Source of the DNA: Azohydromonas australica DSM 1124
GTDB taxonomy: Bacteria; Pseudomonadota; Gammaproteobacteria; Burkholderiales; Burkholderiaceae_C
Direction: 5' to 3'
Assembly (NCBI RefSeq): GCF_000430725.1
Contig: NZ_KE387207.1
Coordinates: forward strand, 253,706-317,705
DNA length: 64,000 bases
Part shown: one piece after another, positions 26,410 through 35,548 of the stretch
Layout of the letters: each line of letters begins with the position of its first letter
Position numbering within the stretch: the stretch's first letter is position 1
The notes under the pieces: model-generated
The model's database searches: none
What the model was told of the DNA's origin: nothing
What the model saw: only the letters and a program-made list of their open reading frames with translations
Position numbers and translations under genes: made by a program

Positions 26410-27198
26410 TCAGGACTTGGGTGCGGCCGGCACGTCGGGCTCGGCCGTGACCGGCGCGCCGGCCTGGCGCAGCGGCGAGACGAAGTTGAGCTGGCGCAGC
26501 ACGAGGCGGCCGTTCTTGCCCAGCGCGGGGTCGAAGGCGTAGCTGGTGAGGCCGCAGTTGGGCACGTCGGCCTGGCGGTCCGTCTCCAGGATCTGCTCCT
26601 CGTCCATGCGCTCCAGCAAGTAGCGCAGGCAGTTGACCACCACCTGGTGCGCCACGATCAGCACGCGCTCGCCCCGGTACTCGCGCACCACCGTCTCCAG
26701 CAGGCTGCGCAGGCGCAGGATCACGTCGCACCAGCTCTCGCCGCCGGGCGGGCGGAAGTAGAACTTGCCGACATGGCGGCGCTGCTCGCTGAGCTCCGGG
26801 TACTTGAGCTGGATGCCGTGGCGGGTGAGGCGGTCCAGCAGCCCGAACTCCTTCTCGCGCAGCCGCTCGTCCACCACCCAGTTCACGTCCTCGCACTCGA
26901 TGCCCGCAGCCTCCAGCACCAGCTGTGCCGTCTGGCGCGTCCGCACGTAGGGCGAGCACAGCACGACGTTGGGCCGTTCCTCGGCCGGCAGCGCGCCGAA
27001 CCAGTCTCCCAGCGCCTGTGCTTGCTGGCGGCCGAGGTCCGACAGCGGCACGTCCACGTCGCGCTCGGCGATGTCGATCAGCGGCAGCCCGGCGGCTTCG
27101 GCATGGTCGCGCGCCACGTTGCCGGCGCTCTGGCCGTGGCGAACGATCCACAGCAGGTCAGGCCATTTCTGTTCCAAGGCAGTTCCCGGACGGTTCAA
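26410..27198 (-). CDS. Histidine phosphatase (phosphoglycerate mutase-like) family protein
   Basis: A 262-residue protein with the phosphoglycerate mutase fold. The phospho-histidine motif is WIVRHGQSAGN (about residues 17-27). The second Arg is in CSPYVRTRQTA, the acid motif is REKEFGLLDR, and the second catalytic His is in IVAHQVVVNCLRY. No signal peptide. The substrate cannot be read from the sequence. The C-terminal 25 residues are a Pro/Ala-rich tail. The start is at 27198; the 110 bp downstream, before the dehydratase gene, hold nothing evident. Confidence 0.87.
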   Translation of the reverse strand: MNRPGTALEQKWPDLLWIVRHGQSAGNVARDHAEAAGLPLIDIAERDVDVPLSDLGRQQAQALGDWFGALPAEERPNVVLCSPYVRTRQTAQLVLEAAGIECEDVNWVVDERLREKEFGLLDRLTRHGIQLKYPELSEQRRHVGKFYFRPPGGESWCDVILRLRSLLETVVREYRGERVLIVAHQVVVNCLRYLLERMDEEQILETDRQADVPNCGLTSYAFDPALGKNGRLVLRQLNFVSPLRQAGAPVTAEPDVPAAPKS

Positions 27199-27446
27199 GA
27201 CTTCGGTTGAGGACGGTTGCGCCGTACCGCCGCAAGGTGGCCGGGCATGGTTGTGATTGGTGTCAGGGCCAAGCCGGACGGGCGGAGGGAGCGCGGGGCG
27301 AGACGGCGGGCGACGTCCGGCAGCGTCGGGCCCTCGCTGGTCGATGCTCGAAGCAGGGCCTGGGCCGCTCGGCTGGGCGCAGCGCGCCTGTCACGGCTTG
27401 GCAGAGCGTTTCGGCAACCACCGTGCCCAGGCCGTGCCAGCAGCGT

Positions 27447-28358
27447 TCAGCCCGGCAGGCCCAGCGCCCGGTGCATGGCCGCGGCGGCGATGGCGGCGCC
27501 GCCGGCGGCCACCGTGATCTGGTTCAGGCTCTGCGCCACGTCGCCCGCTGCGTACAGGCCCTCGATGCTGGTGCGCTGGTGGCTGTCGGTGAGCAGGTAG
27601 CCATCGTCGTCGTGCGCCGCGCCCAGCGCGGTGGCGAGCTGCGAATGCACGCGCAGGCCCAGCGCGCCGTAGAGGGCGTCGCAGTCGTCGGCGCCGTCCT
27701 CATGCTCGACGCGCACGCCCGCGCCCTCGCGCAGGCGCAAGGCGCGCACCGGCGCGGGCTGCAGGGCGACGCCGGCGGCGGCCAGGCGCTGGCGGTCCTC
27801 CTCGCTGACCTCCACGCGCTGCGTGAAGTAGAGCGTGACGCGGTCGCTGAAGTGGCGCAGGTACAGCGCCTCGCGCACGCCGGCGCAGCGGTCGGTGAGC
27901 ACGCCCACGTGGCAGCCGATGACCTCGAAGCCGTCGCACACCGGGCAGTAGCGCAGCGCGCCGTCGCGCAGCGCCTGTGCCAGCTGCGGCATCGCGGGCG
28001 CGTTGTCGCTCACGCCCGTGGCCAGCAGCACGCTGCGGCAGCGCAGGGGCTCGCGGCCGTCGTCGAAGTGCACGGCGAAGCCGCCCTCGATGCGCTGCAG
28101 CCGCTGCACGCACGCCTTCTCCACCTGCGCGCCGTAGAGGTGCGCCTGGGCGCGCATGGCGGCGATCAGCTCCGCGCCGACCACGCCCTCCGGGTAGCCG
28201 GGCATGTTGTGGCTGCGCGGGATCTTCGCGGCGCGGCTGAAGCCGGCATCGAGCACCGTCACGCTGCGCTTGAAGCGCGCCAGGTAGATTGCGCCGGTCA
28301 GGCCGGCCGGGCCGCCGCCGACGACGGCCGCCTCGCAATCGAAGGGATTAGCGGCCAT
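27447..28358 (-). CDS. Thioredoxin-reductase-like FAD/NAD(P) oxidoreductase
   Basis: A 303-residue flavoprotein. The FAD-binding Rossmann motif VVGGGPAGLTGAIYLAR is at about residues 12-28. A redox-active CPVCDG motif is near 140, as in thioredoxin reductases, and the C-terminal FAD motif GLYAAGDVAQSLNQITVAAG follows. The NAD(P)-binding motif reads GCHVGVLTDRCAGVREAL, which departs from GxGxxA, so cofactor use is uncertain. Related bacterial proteins act on low-molecular disulphides or small dithiol substrates. The ATG at 28358 is taken over a GTG three codons upstream. The 248 bp between it and the phosphatase gene hold nothing I recognise. Confidence 0.85.
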   Translation of the reverse strand: MAANPFDCEAAVVGGGPAGLTGAIYLARFKRSVTVLDAGFSRAAKIPRSHNMPGYPEGVVGAELIAAMRAQAHLYGAQVEKACVQRLQRIEGGFAVHFDDGREPLRCRSVLLATGVSDNAPAMPQLAQALRDGALRYCPVCDGFEVIGCHVGVLTDRCAGVREALYLRHFSDRVTLYFTQRVEVSEEDRQRLAAAGVALQPAPVRALRLREGAGVRVEHEDGADDCDALYGALGLRVHSQLATALGAAHDDDGYLLTDSHQRTSIEGLYAAGDVAQSLNQITVAAGGAAIAAAAMHRALGLPG

Positions 28359-28399
28359 CGCGGGCACTGGCGTGGGGTGGGGCGAAGGGCGGCGCTGTC

Positions 28400-28624
28400 T
28401 CAGGCGCCGCCGATGCCCACGTTGACCTTGCCGCTGCCGCCGCAGTCCGGGCAGGCGCTGGCGCCGAGCTGGCCGCTGCCGCCGCAGCGCGGGCAGACGT
28501 CCTCGCCGGTGCCGGGCGTGCCGGGAGGCGCCTGGTCGCCCGGGTTCATGGGCGTGCGGCTGGGATCGGCGGCGGCATCGCGGCCGTCGGCGGGTTGGTC
28601 GCTGCTGGGGGGAACGGCACTCAT
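28400..28624 (-). CDS. Small zinc-ribbon-like protein
   Basis: A 74-residue protein. The first half is Pro/Asp-rich and probably disordered. The second half has two CxxCxGxG units (CPRCGGSGQLG and CPDCGGSGKV), the zinc-binding pattern of DnaJ-type zinc fingers. The ATG at 28624 follows GGAGAC. It lies 41 bp upstream of the flavoprotein gene and may be cotranscribed with it. The function is unknown. Confidence 0.75.
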   Translation of the reverse strand: MSAVPPSSDQPADGRDAAADPSRTPMNPGDQAPPGTPGTGEDVCPRCGGSGQLGASACPDCGGSGKVNVGIGGA

Positions 28625-28728
28625 GGCAAGTCTCCTCAAGGGTCCCTCAAGAGGGGTCAAAGGGTCAGGCAACGTCGGCAAGCCTCGTTCCCCGCCCCGG
28701 ACAGGAATGGGCCTTGCCGGCAGCGCCC

Positions 28729-29733
28729 ATGGAACTGCGCATGCACGAGGCCGAGGTCGGACCGCGGCGCCGGTGGCTGCTGATGGCGGCGGGGCTGGCC
28801 TGCCTGGGGCCCGGCGCCGCGCCGCTGCGCGCCCAGGAGCGGCAGGAGGTGCCGCCGACGCTGAAGCTGCCGCTGGTGGCCGGGAGCGGCGCCGCGGCGT
28901 CCGCGCCGGGCGAGGGTGGCGTGCCCGGCGGCTCGGTGCACTTCATCGGCACGGCCACCGTGGTGCTGCGGCTGGGTCCCTTCACGCTGCTGACCGATCC
29001 CAACTTCCTGCACCGCGGCGAGCATGCGCAGCTGGGCTACGGCATCAGCTCGCCGCGGCTGACCGAGCCGGCTCTCGGCATCGAGCAGCTGCCGCCGCTG
29101 GACGCGGTGCTGCTGTCGCACTACCACGGCGACCATTTCGACCAGGTGGCCGAGCAGAAGCTCGACAAGCTGCTGCCCATCATCAGTACGCCACACGCGG
29201 TGCGGCAGCTGGCCGAGCGGGGATTCCGGTCGCTGCACGCGCTGGCCACCTGGCAGGCAATCGAGTTGGAGAAGGGCGCGGCGCGGCTGCGCGTGACGGC
29301 GCTGCCGGCGCGGCACGGTCCGCCGGTGCTGCACGCGGCGCTGCCGCAGACCATGGGCAGCCTCGTGGAGCTGCTGGCGCCGGGCGGCACGCCGGCGTGG
29401 CGCATCTACATCAGCGGGGATACGCTCATCCACGACGCGCTGGCGGAAATCCCGCGCCGCTTTCCCGACATCGACCTGGCGCTGCTTCACCTGGGCGGCA
29501 CGCGGCTGTTCGGCATCCTGCTGACCATGGACGCGGAGCAGGGCGTGCAGGCGCTGCGGCTGATCCAGCCGAGGCGGGCCATCCCGATCCACAACGACGA
29601 CTACCCGGTGTTCAAGTCTTCGCTGGAGGAATTCCTAGCGGCGGCACGCGCGGCGGGGCTGCAGGACCGGGTGCAGGTGCTGCACCCGGGCGAGCGTTTC
29701 AATTTCACACTGCCCGCCGAGCGCTGGCGCTGA
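28729..29733 (+). CDS. MBL-fold metal-dependent hydrolase
   Basis: A 334-residue protein of the UlaG/NAPE-PLD-like metallo-beta-lactamase group. The N-terminus GPRRRWLLMAAGLACLGPGA looks like a twin-arginine or Sec signal peptide. Metal-binding motifs are LLSHYHGDHFD (about residue 130), ARHGP (about 200), SGDT (about 228) and IHNDDYP near 285. The substrate is unknown. The start is unclear between ATG 28729 and ATG 28741; both keep the signal peptide. Confidence 0.85.
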   Translation: MELRMHEAEVGPRRRWLLMAAGLACLGPGAAPLRAQERQEVPPTLKLPLVAGSGAAASAPGEGGVPGGSVHFIGTATVVLRLGPFTLLTDPNFLHRGEHAQLGYGISSPRLTEPALGIEQLPPLDAVLLSHYHGDHFDQVAEQKLDKLLPIISTPHAVRQLAERGFRSLHALATWQAIELEKGAARLRVTALPARHGPPVLHAALPQTMGSLVELLAPGGTPAWRIYISGDTLIHDALAEIPRRFPDIDLALLHLGGTRLFGILLTMDAEQGVQALRLIQPRRAIPIHNDDYPVFKSSLEEFLAAARAAGLQDRVQVLHPGERFNFTLPAERWR

Positions 29734-29793
29734 AAAGCGCTGTCGCGGCGACGACAATCGCCGCCTTCCGGGCCGGGGCCCGGCGCTGCCGGT

Positions 29794-30072
29794 TCAGCGC
29801 TTGTCCGGGGCCTGCGGGTCCTGCTGCGGGCTCTCCTGCTCCGGCGGGCAGGCGCCGGGCTGCAGCGTCCAGTCGTGGCTGTCCTTGCTGGTGGAGATCT
29901 TCTTGTCGGCGTTCATCGCGGCGCTGGGCGAGATCGGGTCGCTGGCCGGGAAGGTCTCGTCCACCGCCTCGTCGAGCAACTCCTGGTAGGTGGGCACCTT
30001 CTCCTCGGGCTGCTGGGCCTGGCCCTCAAGGCGCTTGGCTTCCTGCTGGCGGCTGTGGGCGTCGGTCGTCAT
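29794..30072 (-). CDS. Small hydrophilic protein with DETFPASDP motif
   Basis: A 92-residue acidic, probably disordered protein. The centre YQELLDEAVDETFPASDPIS is a motif I know from many short uncharacterised proteobacterial proteins, often together with a downstream SPSAAMNADK-like run as here. No membrane helix or enzyme motif. The ATG at 30072 has an AGGAGG ribosome-binding site nine bases upstream. The function is unknown. Confidence 0.75.
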   Translation of the reverse strand: MTTDAHSRQQEAKRLEGQAQQPEEKVPTYQELLDEAVDETFPASDPISPSAAMNADKKISTSKDSHDWTLQPGACPPEQESPQQDPQAPDKR

Positions 30073-30314
30073 GGTGATCCTCCTGCGCGTGGCATCCAGC
30101 CTGGAGGGCGGCAAGCCCTGTTCCTGAAGGCGGGGAAATTCGGCCGGGATTTATTTCTCGTGCCTTGCGCGCGCCCAAAACCATGAGCCCATCTCACCAT
30201 TCACTTTCAGTGGGGGGCGCAAGTCCTTATTTCTGCAGCACTTTTTTACTCTCAAACGGGATTCAATTCCACGTCTAACTTGTTGATTTCATTGAATTTT
30301 TTGCGCCGGAAAAG

Positions 30315-30343
30315 TTGACCCGGGTGTGCCACTCCGGTACAGT
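30315..30343 (+). promoter_or_regulatory. Sigma-70 promoter of the dcw cluster
   Basis: TTGACC (30315-30320) and TACAGT (30338-30343) are separated by 17 bp. The expected start is near 30350, leaving a leader of about 20 nt before the mraZ GTG. Confidence 0.75.
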
Positions 30344-30375
30344 GGAGAAAAGTGGTTGGAAGTGGGGTGTTGTGG
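30341..30375 (+). promoter_or_regulatory. Four MraZ-binding boxes
   Basis: Four GTGG units at exact 10-bp spacing start at 30341, 30351, 30361 and 30371 (agtggagaaa, agtggttgga, agtggggtgt, tgtggctggt). MraZ is known to bind evenly spaced TGG-containing direct repeats in its own promoter. The last unit includes the GTG start codon of mraZ, so binding should repress the cluster. Confidence 0.8.
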
Positions 30376-30812
30376 CTGGTCATGTCTTTCAGGGTCCTGC
30401 GGCGTTGACGCTGGACGGAAAGGGGCGTCTTACCGTCCCTTCTCGTCACCGCGATGCGCTGATGGCCCTGTCGAATGGCCAGCTCACCCTCACCAAGAGC
30501 CCGGCGGGTTGCCTGTTCATGTTTCCGCGTCCGGCGTGGGAACAGTTCCGCGACAAGCTGCTGCAGCTGCCCATGGCGGCTGACGGCTGGCGTCGCGTGT
30601 TCCTGGGCAACGCGCTGGATGTGGACATGGATGGCGCCTCGCGTGTGTTGGTGGCGCCGGAGCTGCGCGAGGCTGCCGGGCTGGTGCGTGACGTGATGCT
30701 CATTGGCATGGGTTCGCGTCTGGAGCTGTGGGATCGCGCGCGTCTGGCGGCGCACGAGGCGCAGGTGATGAGCTCCGAAATGCCGGCTGCGATCCAGGAT
30801 TTCATCGCGTGA
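30372..30812 (+). CDS. mraZ: MraZ, transcriptional repressor of the dcw cluster
   Basis: A 146-residue AbrB-like protein with the two tandem MraZ domains: FQGPAALTLDGKGRLTVPSR at the start and DVDMDGASRVLVAPELREAA in the second half. The DxxGR motif (LDGKGR, MDGASR) is present in both. The start is GTG 30372, which gives the family's normal length. It adds four residues (VAGH) before the usual VFQG, where most homologues start at MFQG. A longer reading upstream has no ribosome-binding site and crosses the promoter. Its stop overlaps rsmH. Confidence 0.93.
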   Translation: MAGHVFQGPAALTLDGKGRLTVPSRHRDALMALSNGQLTLTKSPAGCLFMFPRPAWEQFRDKLLQLPMAADGWRRVFLGNALDVDMDGASRVLVAPELREAAGLVRDVMLIGMGSRLELWDRARLAAHEAQVMSSEMPAAIQDFIA

Positions 30813-31831
30813 TGCGTTCTTCTTCTCCCGGGCAACACCAGACGGTGCTGCTGCATGAAACCGTGGACGCCGTGTTCGGCGCCCCCGACGGCGTTTACGT
30901 GGACGGCACCTTCGGCCGTGGCGGGCACTCGCGCCTGCTGCTGCAGCGGTTGGGTCCGCGCGGGCGCCTCATCGCGCTGGACCGCGACCCCGAGGCGCTG
31001 GCCGCGGCCACCTCGGGCGAGGCGGCCATCGCCGACCCGCGCTTCTCGATCCACCACGCCAACTTCGGCGCCATGGCCGAGGTGCTGGCGGCGCTGGGCG
31101 TGGAGCGCGTGGACGGCGTGCTGCTGGACATCGGCGTGTCCTCGCCGCAGATCGACACGCCCGAACGCGGCTTCAGCTTCCGTTTCGACGGCCCGCTCGA
31201 CATGCGCATGGACCCCACGCGCGGCGAGAGCGCGGCCGAGTTCCTGGCGCGCGCCGACGAGCGCCAGATAGCACAGGTGATCCGCGACTATGGCGAAGAA
31301 CGGTTTGCTGTCCCGATTGCAAAGGCGGTTGTGGCTCGCAGGACAGGCGGGCAGCCCCTCCAGCGCACCGCCGAGCTGTCCGCCCTCGTGGCTGGTGCGG
31401 TCAAGACCCGTGAGCCGGGGCAGGACCCCGCCACGCGCACCTTTCAAGCTCTTCGGATTCACGTCAATGGCGAGCTCCAGGAGCTGGAGCAGGGCCTGAG
31501 CGCGGCGCTGGGGCTGCTGGCCCCGGGCGGGCGGCTGGCGGTGATCAGCTTCCACTCGCTGGAGGACCGCATCGTCAAGACCTTCATGGCGCGCGAGAGC
31601 CGCGCCGAGGTGGACCGGCGCGCGCCGTTCGCGCCGCCGGTGCCGTCGCGGCTGTGCGCGGTCGAACGCATCCGGCCCTCGGCGGCCGAGGTGGCCGCCA
31701 ACCCGCGCTCGCGCTCGGCGGTGCTGCGCGTGGCCGAGCGCACCGAGGTGCCGTTCGAGGCCGGCGTGCCGCTGCAGGCCGGTGGCGCGCGCGGCGCACG
31801 CGCCGCGGCGCCCGCGGGGAGGGGCCGATGA
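30812..31831 (+). CDS. rsmH: 16S rRNA (cytosine1402-N4)-methyltransferase
   Basis: A 339-residue methyltransferase that modifies C1402 of 16S rRNA. QHQTVLLHETVDAVF is at the N-terminus. The SAM motif YVDGTFGRGGHSRLLL follows at about residue 30, then LLDIGVSSPQID near 108, the family's GPLDMRMD and the C-terminal SFHSLEDRIVKTFM. The C-terminal 35 residues are an Ala/Gly-rich extension. The ATG overlaps the mraZ stop. Confidence 0.96.
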   Translation: MRSSSPGQHQTVLLHETVDAVFGAPDGVYVDGTFGRGGHSRLLLQRLGPRGRLIALDRDPEALAAATSGEAAIADPRFSIHHANFGAMAEVLAALGVERVDGVLLDIGVSSPQIDTPERGFSFRFDGPLDMRMDPTRGESAAEFLARADERQIAQVIRDYGEERFAVPIAKAVVARRTGGQPLQRTAELSALVAGAVKTREPGQDPATRTFQALRIHVNGELQELEQGLSAALGLLAPGGRLAVISFHSLEDRIVKTFMARESRAEVDRRAPFAPPVPSRLCAVERIRPSAAEVAANPRSRSAVLRVAERTEVPFEAGVPLQAGGARGARAAAPAGRGR

Positions 31832-32109
31832 CGCGGCTGAACTTCTTGCTGCTGGCCGCGCTGGTGGGCAGCTGCATGTACATGGTGAAGATCACCTACG
31901 AGGGGCGCCAGCTGTTCACGGCGCTGGACCGCGCCCGCACCGAGGAGCGCCAGCACGAGCGCGACTTCAAGCGGCTGCAGGCCGAGCGCGAGGCGCAGGC
32001 CACCTCCGGGCGCGTGGAGCAGGTCGCGCGCGAGCGGCTGTCCATGCGCACGGCCACGCCGGCCGTGACTTTCTACGTGGACGCCGCGGCGTCGGAGGTG
32101 CGGCGATGA
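31828..32109 (+). CDS. ftsL: Cell division protein FtsL
   Basis: A 93-residue bitopic protein. One N-terminal membrane helix (NFLLLAALVGSCMYMVK) is followed by a periplasmic coiled coil (EERQHERDFKRLQAEREAQA). It bridges FtsQ/FtsB and FtsW/FtsI in the divisome. Size, topology and position between rsmH and ftsI are standard. ATGA overlaps occur at both ends. Confidence 0.92.
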   Translation: MTRLNFLLLAALVGSCMYMVKITYEGRQLFTALDRARTEERQHERDFKRLQAEREAQATSGRVEQVARERLSMRTATPAVTFYVDAAASEVRR

Positions 32110-33884
32110 GCGCGCTCCACCCGCGCGCCGGCGGCGTCAGCGTGCGCAGCGTCAACTACGCCACCAGCCCGCTGCTGGCGTCCAAGACGCCGCCGTGGCG
32201 CTCGCGGCTGCTGGTGGCGATGGTGGGCATCGGCTTCACGGCGCTGCTGGCGCGCGCGGCTTACGTGCAGGTCATCGGCACCGACTTCTTCCAGCAGCAG
32301 GGCGAGAAGCGCTACGTGCACACGCTGCAGATGCCCGCCAGCCGCGGCCGCATCCTCGACCGCAACGGCGCGCTGCTGGCCACCAGCGTGGCCGCGCCCT
32401 CGGTGTGGGCCATCCCCAAGGACCTCAACCCCGACTCCACCCCGGCGCAGCGCGCCGAGCTGGCACGGCTGCTGGGCATGAACCCGCCCGACCTGGAAAA
32501 GCGGCTGCAGGACAACCCCAACTTCGTGTGGCTGCGCCGCCAGGTCGAGGACGAGACCTGGGCCAAGGTCAAGGCGCTCAACCTCAAGGGCGTGCACCAG
32601 GTCTCGGAGTTCAAGCGCCGCTACCCCGAGGGCGAGGCCGCCGCGCACGTGGTGGGCTTCACGGGCGTGGAGCAGACCGGGCAGGAAGGCATCGAGCTGG
32701 CCTTCCAGCGCGAGCTGCAGGGCAAGGACGGCTCGCGCGAGGTGGTCAAGGACCGGCTCGGCCGCGTGATCGAGGACGTGGGCCAGCAGCTCGACCCCAT
32801 CGACGGGCGCGACATCACGCTGTCCATCGATGCCAAGGTGCAGTTCTTCGCCTACCAGCGCATCCGCGACGCGGTGGCCGAGCACAAGGCCAAGGCCGGC
32901 AGCGTGGTGGTGGTGGACGTGCAGACCGGCGAGGTGCTGGCGCTGGCCAACTACCCCAGCTACGACCCGGCCGACCGCGGCAAGCTCAACGGCAACCAGC
33001 TGCGCAACCGCGCGCTCACCGACACCTTCGAGCCCGGCTCGACGATGAAGCCCTTCATCGCCGCGCAGTCGCTGGAAACCGGGCGCGTGCGCGTGGACAC
33101 GCCCGTGGTCACCGGTGCGGGCTCGCTGGTGGTGGGCGGCTCGACCATCCGCGACGCGCACGCGCACCCGATGCTCACGGTGGCCGAGGTGATCCAGAAG
33201 TCCAGCAACATCGGCGCGGCCCGGCTGGCGCTGCAGATGCCTCCGCGCGAGATGTGGGAGCTCTACTCCAACGTGGGCTTCGGCCACAAGCCGCAGCTCA
33301 AGTTCCCCGGCGCCGTCACCGGGCGGCTGCGCCCGTGGAAGACCTGGAAGCCCATCGAGCAGGCGACCATGGCTTACGGCTACGGCCTGTCGGCCTCGCT
33401 GCTGCAGATCGCACAGGCCTACACCGCCTTCGCGCGCGACGGCGAGGTGGTGCCGGTGTCGATGTTCAAGCAGGACGCGCCGCCGCCGGGGCTGCGCGTG
33501 TTCAAGCCCGAGACCGCACGCCAGGTGCGCAAGATGCTGCAGATGGCCGCCGGCCCCGGCGGCACCGGTCCGCTGGCGCAGACCATCGGCTACTCGGTAG
33601 GCGGCAAGAGCGGCACCGCGCACAAGCAGGAAGGCCGCGGTTACGCCAGCAACAAGTACCGCTCCTGGTTCGTGGGCCTGGCCCCGGTGGACAAGCCGCG
33701 CGTGATCGTGGCGGTGATGGTGGACGAGCCGAGCAACGGCAAGTATTTCGGCGGCGCGGTGGCCGCCCCGGTGTTCAGCCAGGTGGTGCAGCACACGCTG
33801 CGGCTGAAGAACGTCGAGCCTGACCTGGAGGTCAAGCCCCAGATCGTGACCAAGGCCGTGCCGGCCGAGCCGGAGAGCTTCTGA
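32106..33884 (+). CDS. ftsI: Septal peptidoglycan transpeptidase FtsI (PBP3)
   Basis: A 592-residue class B penicillin-binding protein that crosslinks septal wall. One N-terminal membrane helix (RLLVAMVGIGFTALLARAAY) precedes the dimerisation region (ASRGRILDRNGALLATSVAA). The transpeptidase has the active serine in STMK (312-315), SSN (366-368) and KSGT (501-504). Its start overlaps ftsL. A 94-bp gap separates it from murE. Confidence 0.97.
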   Translation: MSALHPRAGGVSVRSVNYATSPLLASKTPPWRSRLLVAMVGIGFTALLARAAYVQVIGTDFFQQQGEKRYVHTLQMPASRGRILDRNGALLATSVAAPSVWAIPKDLNPDSTPAQRAELARLLGMNPPDLEKRLQDNPNFVWLRRQVEDETWAKVKALNLKGVHQVSEFKRRYPEGEAAAHVVGFTGVEQTGQEGIELAFQRELQGKDGSREVVKDRLGRVIEDVGQQLDPIDGRDITLSIDAKVQFFAYQRIRDAVAEHKAKAGSVVVVDVQTGEVLALANYPSYDPADRGKLNGNQLRNRALTDTFEPGSTMKPFIAAQSLETGRVRVDTPVVTGAGSLVVGGSTIRDAHAHPMLTVAEVIQKSSNIGAARLALQMPPREMWELYSNVGFGHKPQLKFPGAVTGRLRPWKTWKPIEQATMAYGYGLSASLLQIAQAYTAFARDGEVVPVSMFKQDAPPPGLRVFKPETARQVRKMLQMAAGPGGTGPLAQTIGYSVGGKSGTAHKQEGRGYASNKYRSWFVGLAPVDKPRVIVAVMVDEPSNGKYFGGAVAAPVFSQVVQHTLRLKNVEPDLEVKPQIVTKAVPAEPESF

Positions 33885-33978
33885 TGGCCGCCGCATGGAT
33901 GCACCGGGCCGCTGCGCCCGCAACGGATGACTACAAGGCGACGGCGCATCGGCGCACGCCGCCGGGGAGGGGGAAGCG

Positions 33979-35496
33979 ATGGCAGTGACTGAGCTGGCCG
34001 ACGCCGACGCGGCCGCGCGCTGGCTGCGCGAGCGCGCCACGGGCACGCTGCGCAGCGACAGCCGACAGGTGCGCCCGGGCGACGCCTTCATGGCCTGGCC
34101 GGGCGCGGCGCACGACGCGCGCCGCTTCGTGGCCGGCGCGCTGGAGGCCGGCGCCGGCGCCTGCCTCGTGGCCGCCGAGGGTGTCGAGGCCTTCGGCTTC
34201 GACGATGCGCGCATCGCGACGCTGCCCGGGCTCAAGGCGGCCGCGGGCCTGGTGGCCGGCGCCTTCTTCGGCACGCCCAGCGCGGCGCTGGAGCTGGTCG
34301 CCGCCACCGGCACCAACGGCAAGACCTCCACAAGCTGGTGGACCGCGCAGGCGCTCACCGCGCTGTCGCGGCGCTGCGGCCTGGTGGGCACGCTGGGCAT
34401 CGGCGAGCCGCCGCGCGCGGGCACGCGCGAGGGCGCGGCCATCGAGTTCACGGGCCTGACCACGCCCGACCCGGTGAGCTTCCACGCGGCGCTGCGCCGC
34501 TTCGCGGACGCGGGCTTCCAGGCCTGCGCGCTGGAGGCCTCTTCCATCGGGCTGGTGGAGCAGCGCCTGGCCGGCGCGTGCATCGCGGTGGCGCAGTTCA
34601 CCAACTTCACGCGCGACCACCTCGACTTCCACGGCGACATGCAGGCCTACTGGGCCTGCAAGCGCGTGCTCTTCGACTGGCCGGGGCTGCGCGCCGCGGT
34701 CATCAACCTCGACGACCCGCAGGGCGCGGCGCTGGCGCAGGAGCTGGCCGCGCGCGCCGACCTTGACCTCTGGACCTACTCGCTGCAGCAGCCCGCGCGG
34801 CTGCGCGCCGAGGGCCTGCGCTACGAGGGCGGCGGCCTGGCCTTCGACCTGAGCGAAGGCGGACGCTCGCACGCCGTGCGCAGCAGCCTCATCGGCGACT
34901 ACAACGCCAGCAACCTGCTGGCGGTGCTGGGCGCGCTGCGCGCGCTGGGCGTGCCGCTGGCCGAAGCCGCGGCCGTGGTGCCGCTGCTCACGCCCGTGCC
35001 CGGGCGCATGCAGCAGGTGCGCGCCGACGCCGGCGCCCCGGCGCCGGAGGTGGTGGTGGACTACGCCCACACGCCCGATGCGCTGGAGAAGGCGCTCACC
35101 GCGCTGCGGCCGCTGGCGCGCGCGCGCGGCGGGCGGCTGTGGTGCGTGTTCGGTTGCGGAGGCGACCGGGACGCCACCAAGCGCCCGCTGATGGGCGCAA
35201 TCGCACAACGTCTTGCAGATGACGTGGTGCTGACAAGCGACAATCCGCGGTCCGAGCCGCCGGGGGCCATCCTGGCGCAGATCGCAGCCGGGTTGCCGCA
35301 GGGCGCCCGGGCTGCGGTCATCGAGGATCGCCGCCAGGCCATCCTCGACGCGGTGCGCTCGGCAGACCCCGCCGACGTGCTGCTCATCGCCGGCAAGGGA
35401 CACGAGGACCACCAGGACGTCGGCGGCCGCAAGCTGCCCTTCTCCGATATCGACGAGGCGCTGAACGCGTTGCGGACGCGACAGGCGCAGCCATGA
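33979..35496 (+). CDS. murE: UDP-N-acetylmuramoyl-tripeptide synthetase MurE
   Basis: A 505-residue Mur ligase that adds the third stem residue, expected to be meso-diaminopimelate in this group. The substrate domain begins DSRQVRPGDAFMAWPGAAHD. The ATP loop is AATGTNGKTSTSWW (about 108-121). The DAP-recognition motif reads SDNPRSEPPGAI, matching the DNPR form of DAP ligases. A carbamylated-lysine segment and the C-terminal GKGHEDHQ are present. It is separated from murF by 82 bp that contain a hairpin. Confidence 0.96.
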   Translation: MAVTELADADAAARWLRERATGTLRSDSRQVRPGDAFMAWPGAAHDARRFVAGALEAGAGACLVAAEGVEAFGFDDARIATLPGLKAAAGLVAGAFFGTPSAALELVAATGTNGKTSTSWWTAQALTALSRRCGLVGTLGIGEPPRAGTREGAAIEFTGLTTPDPVSFHAALRRFADAGFQACALEASSIGLVEQRLAGACIAVAQFTNFTRDHLDFHGDMQAYWACKRVLFDWPGLRAAVINLDDPQGAALAQELAARADLDLWTYSLQQPARLRAEGLRYEGGGLAFDLSEGGRSHAVRSSLIGDYNASNLLAVLGALRALGVPLAEAAAVVPLLTPVPGRMQQVRADAGAPAPEVVVDYAHTPDALEKALTALRPLARARGGRLWCVFGCGGDRDATKRPLMGAIAQRLADDVVLTSDNPRSEPPGAILAQIAAGLPQGARAAVIEDRRQAILDAVRSADPADVLLIAGKGHEDHQDVGGRKLPFSDIDEALNALRTRQAQP

Positions 35497-35525
35497 CTCA
35501 TCCAACTGCTTTCCATTCGACTTCG

Positions 35526-35548
35526 GCAACGCGGCACGGCCGCGTTGC
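35526..35548 (+). other. Perfect 10-bp hairpin in the murE-murF gap
   Basis: gcaacgcggc (35526-35535) pairs fully with gccgcgttgc (35539-35548) around a 3-nt loop. No T-run follows. It lies 30 bp before the murF start and could stabilise mRNA ends or slow polymerase. Confidence 0.65.
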
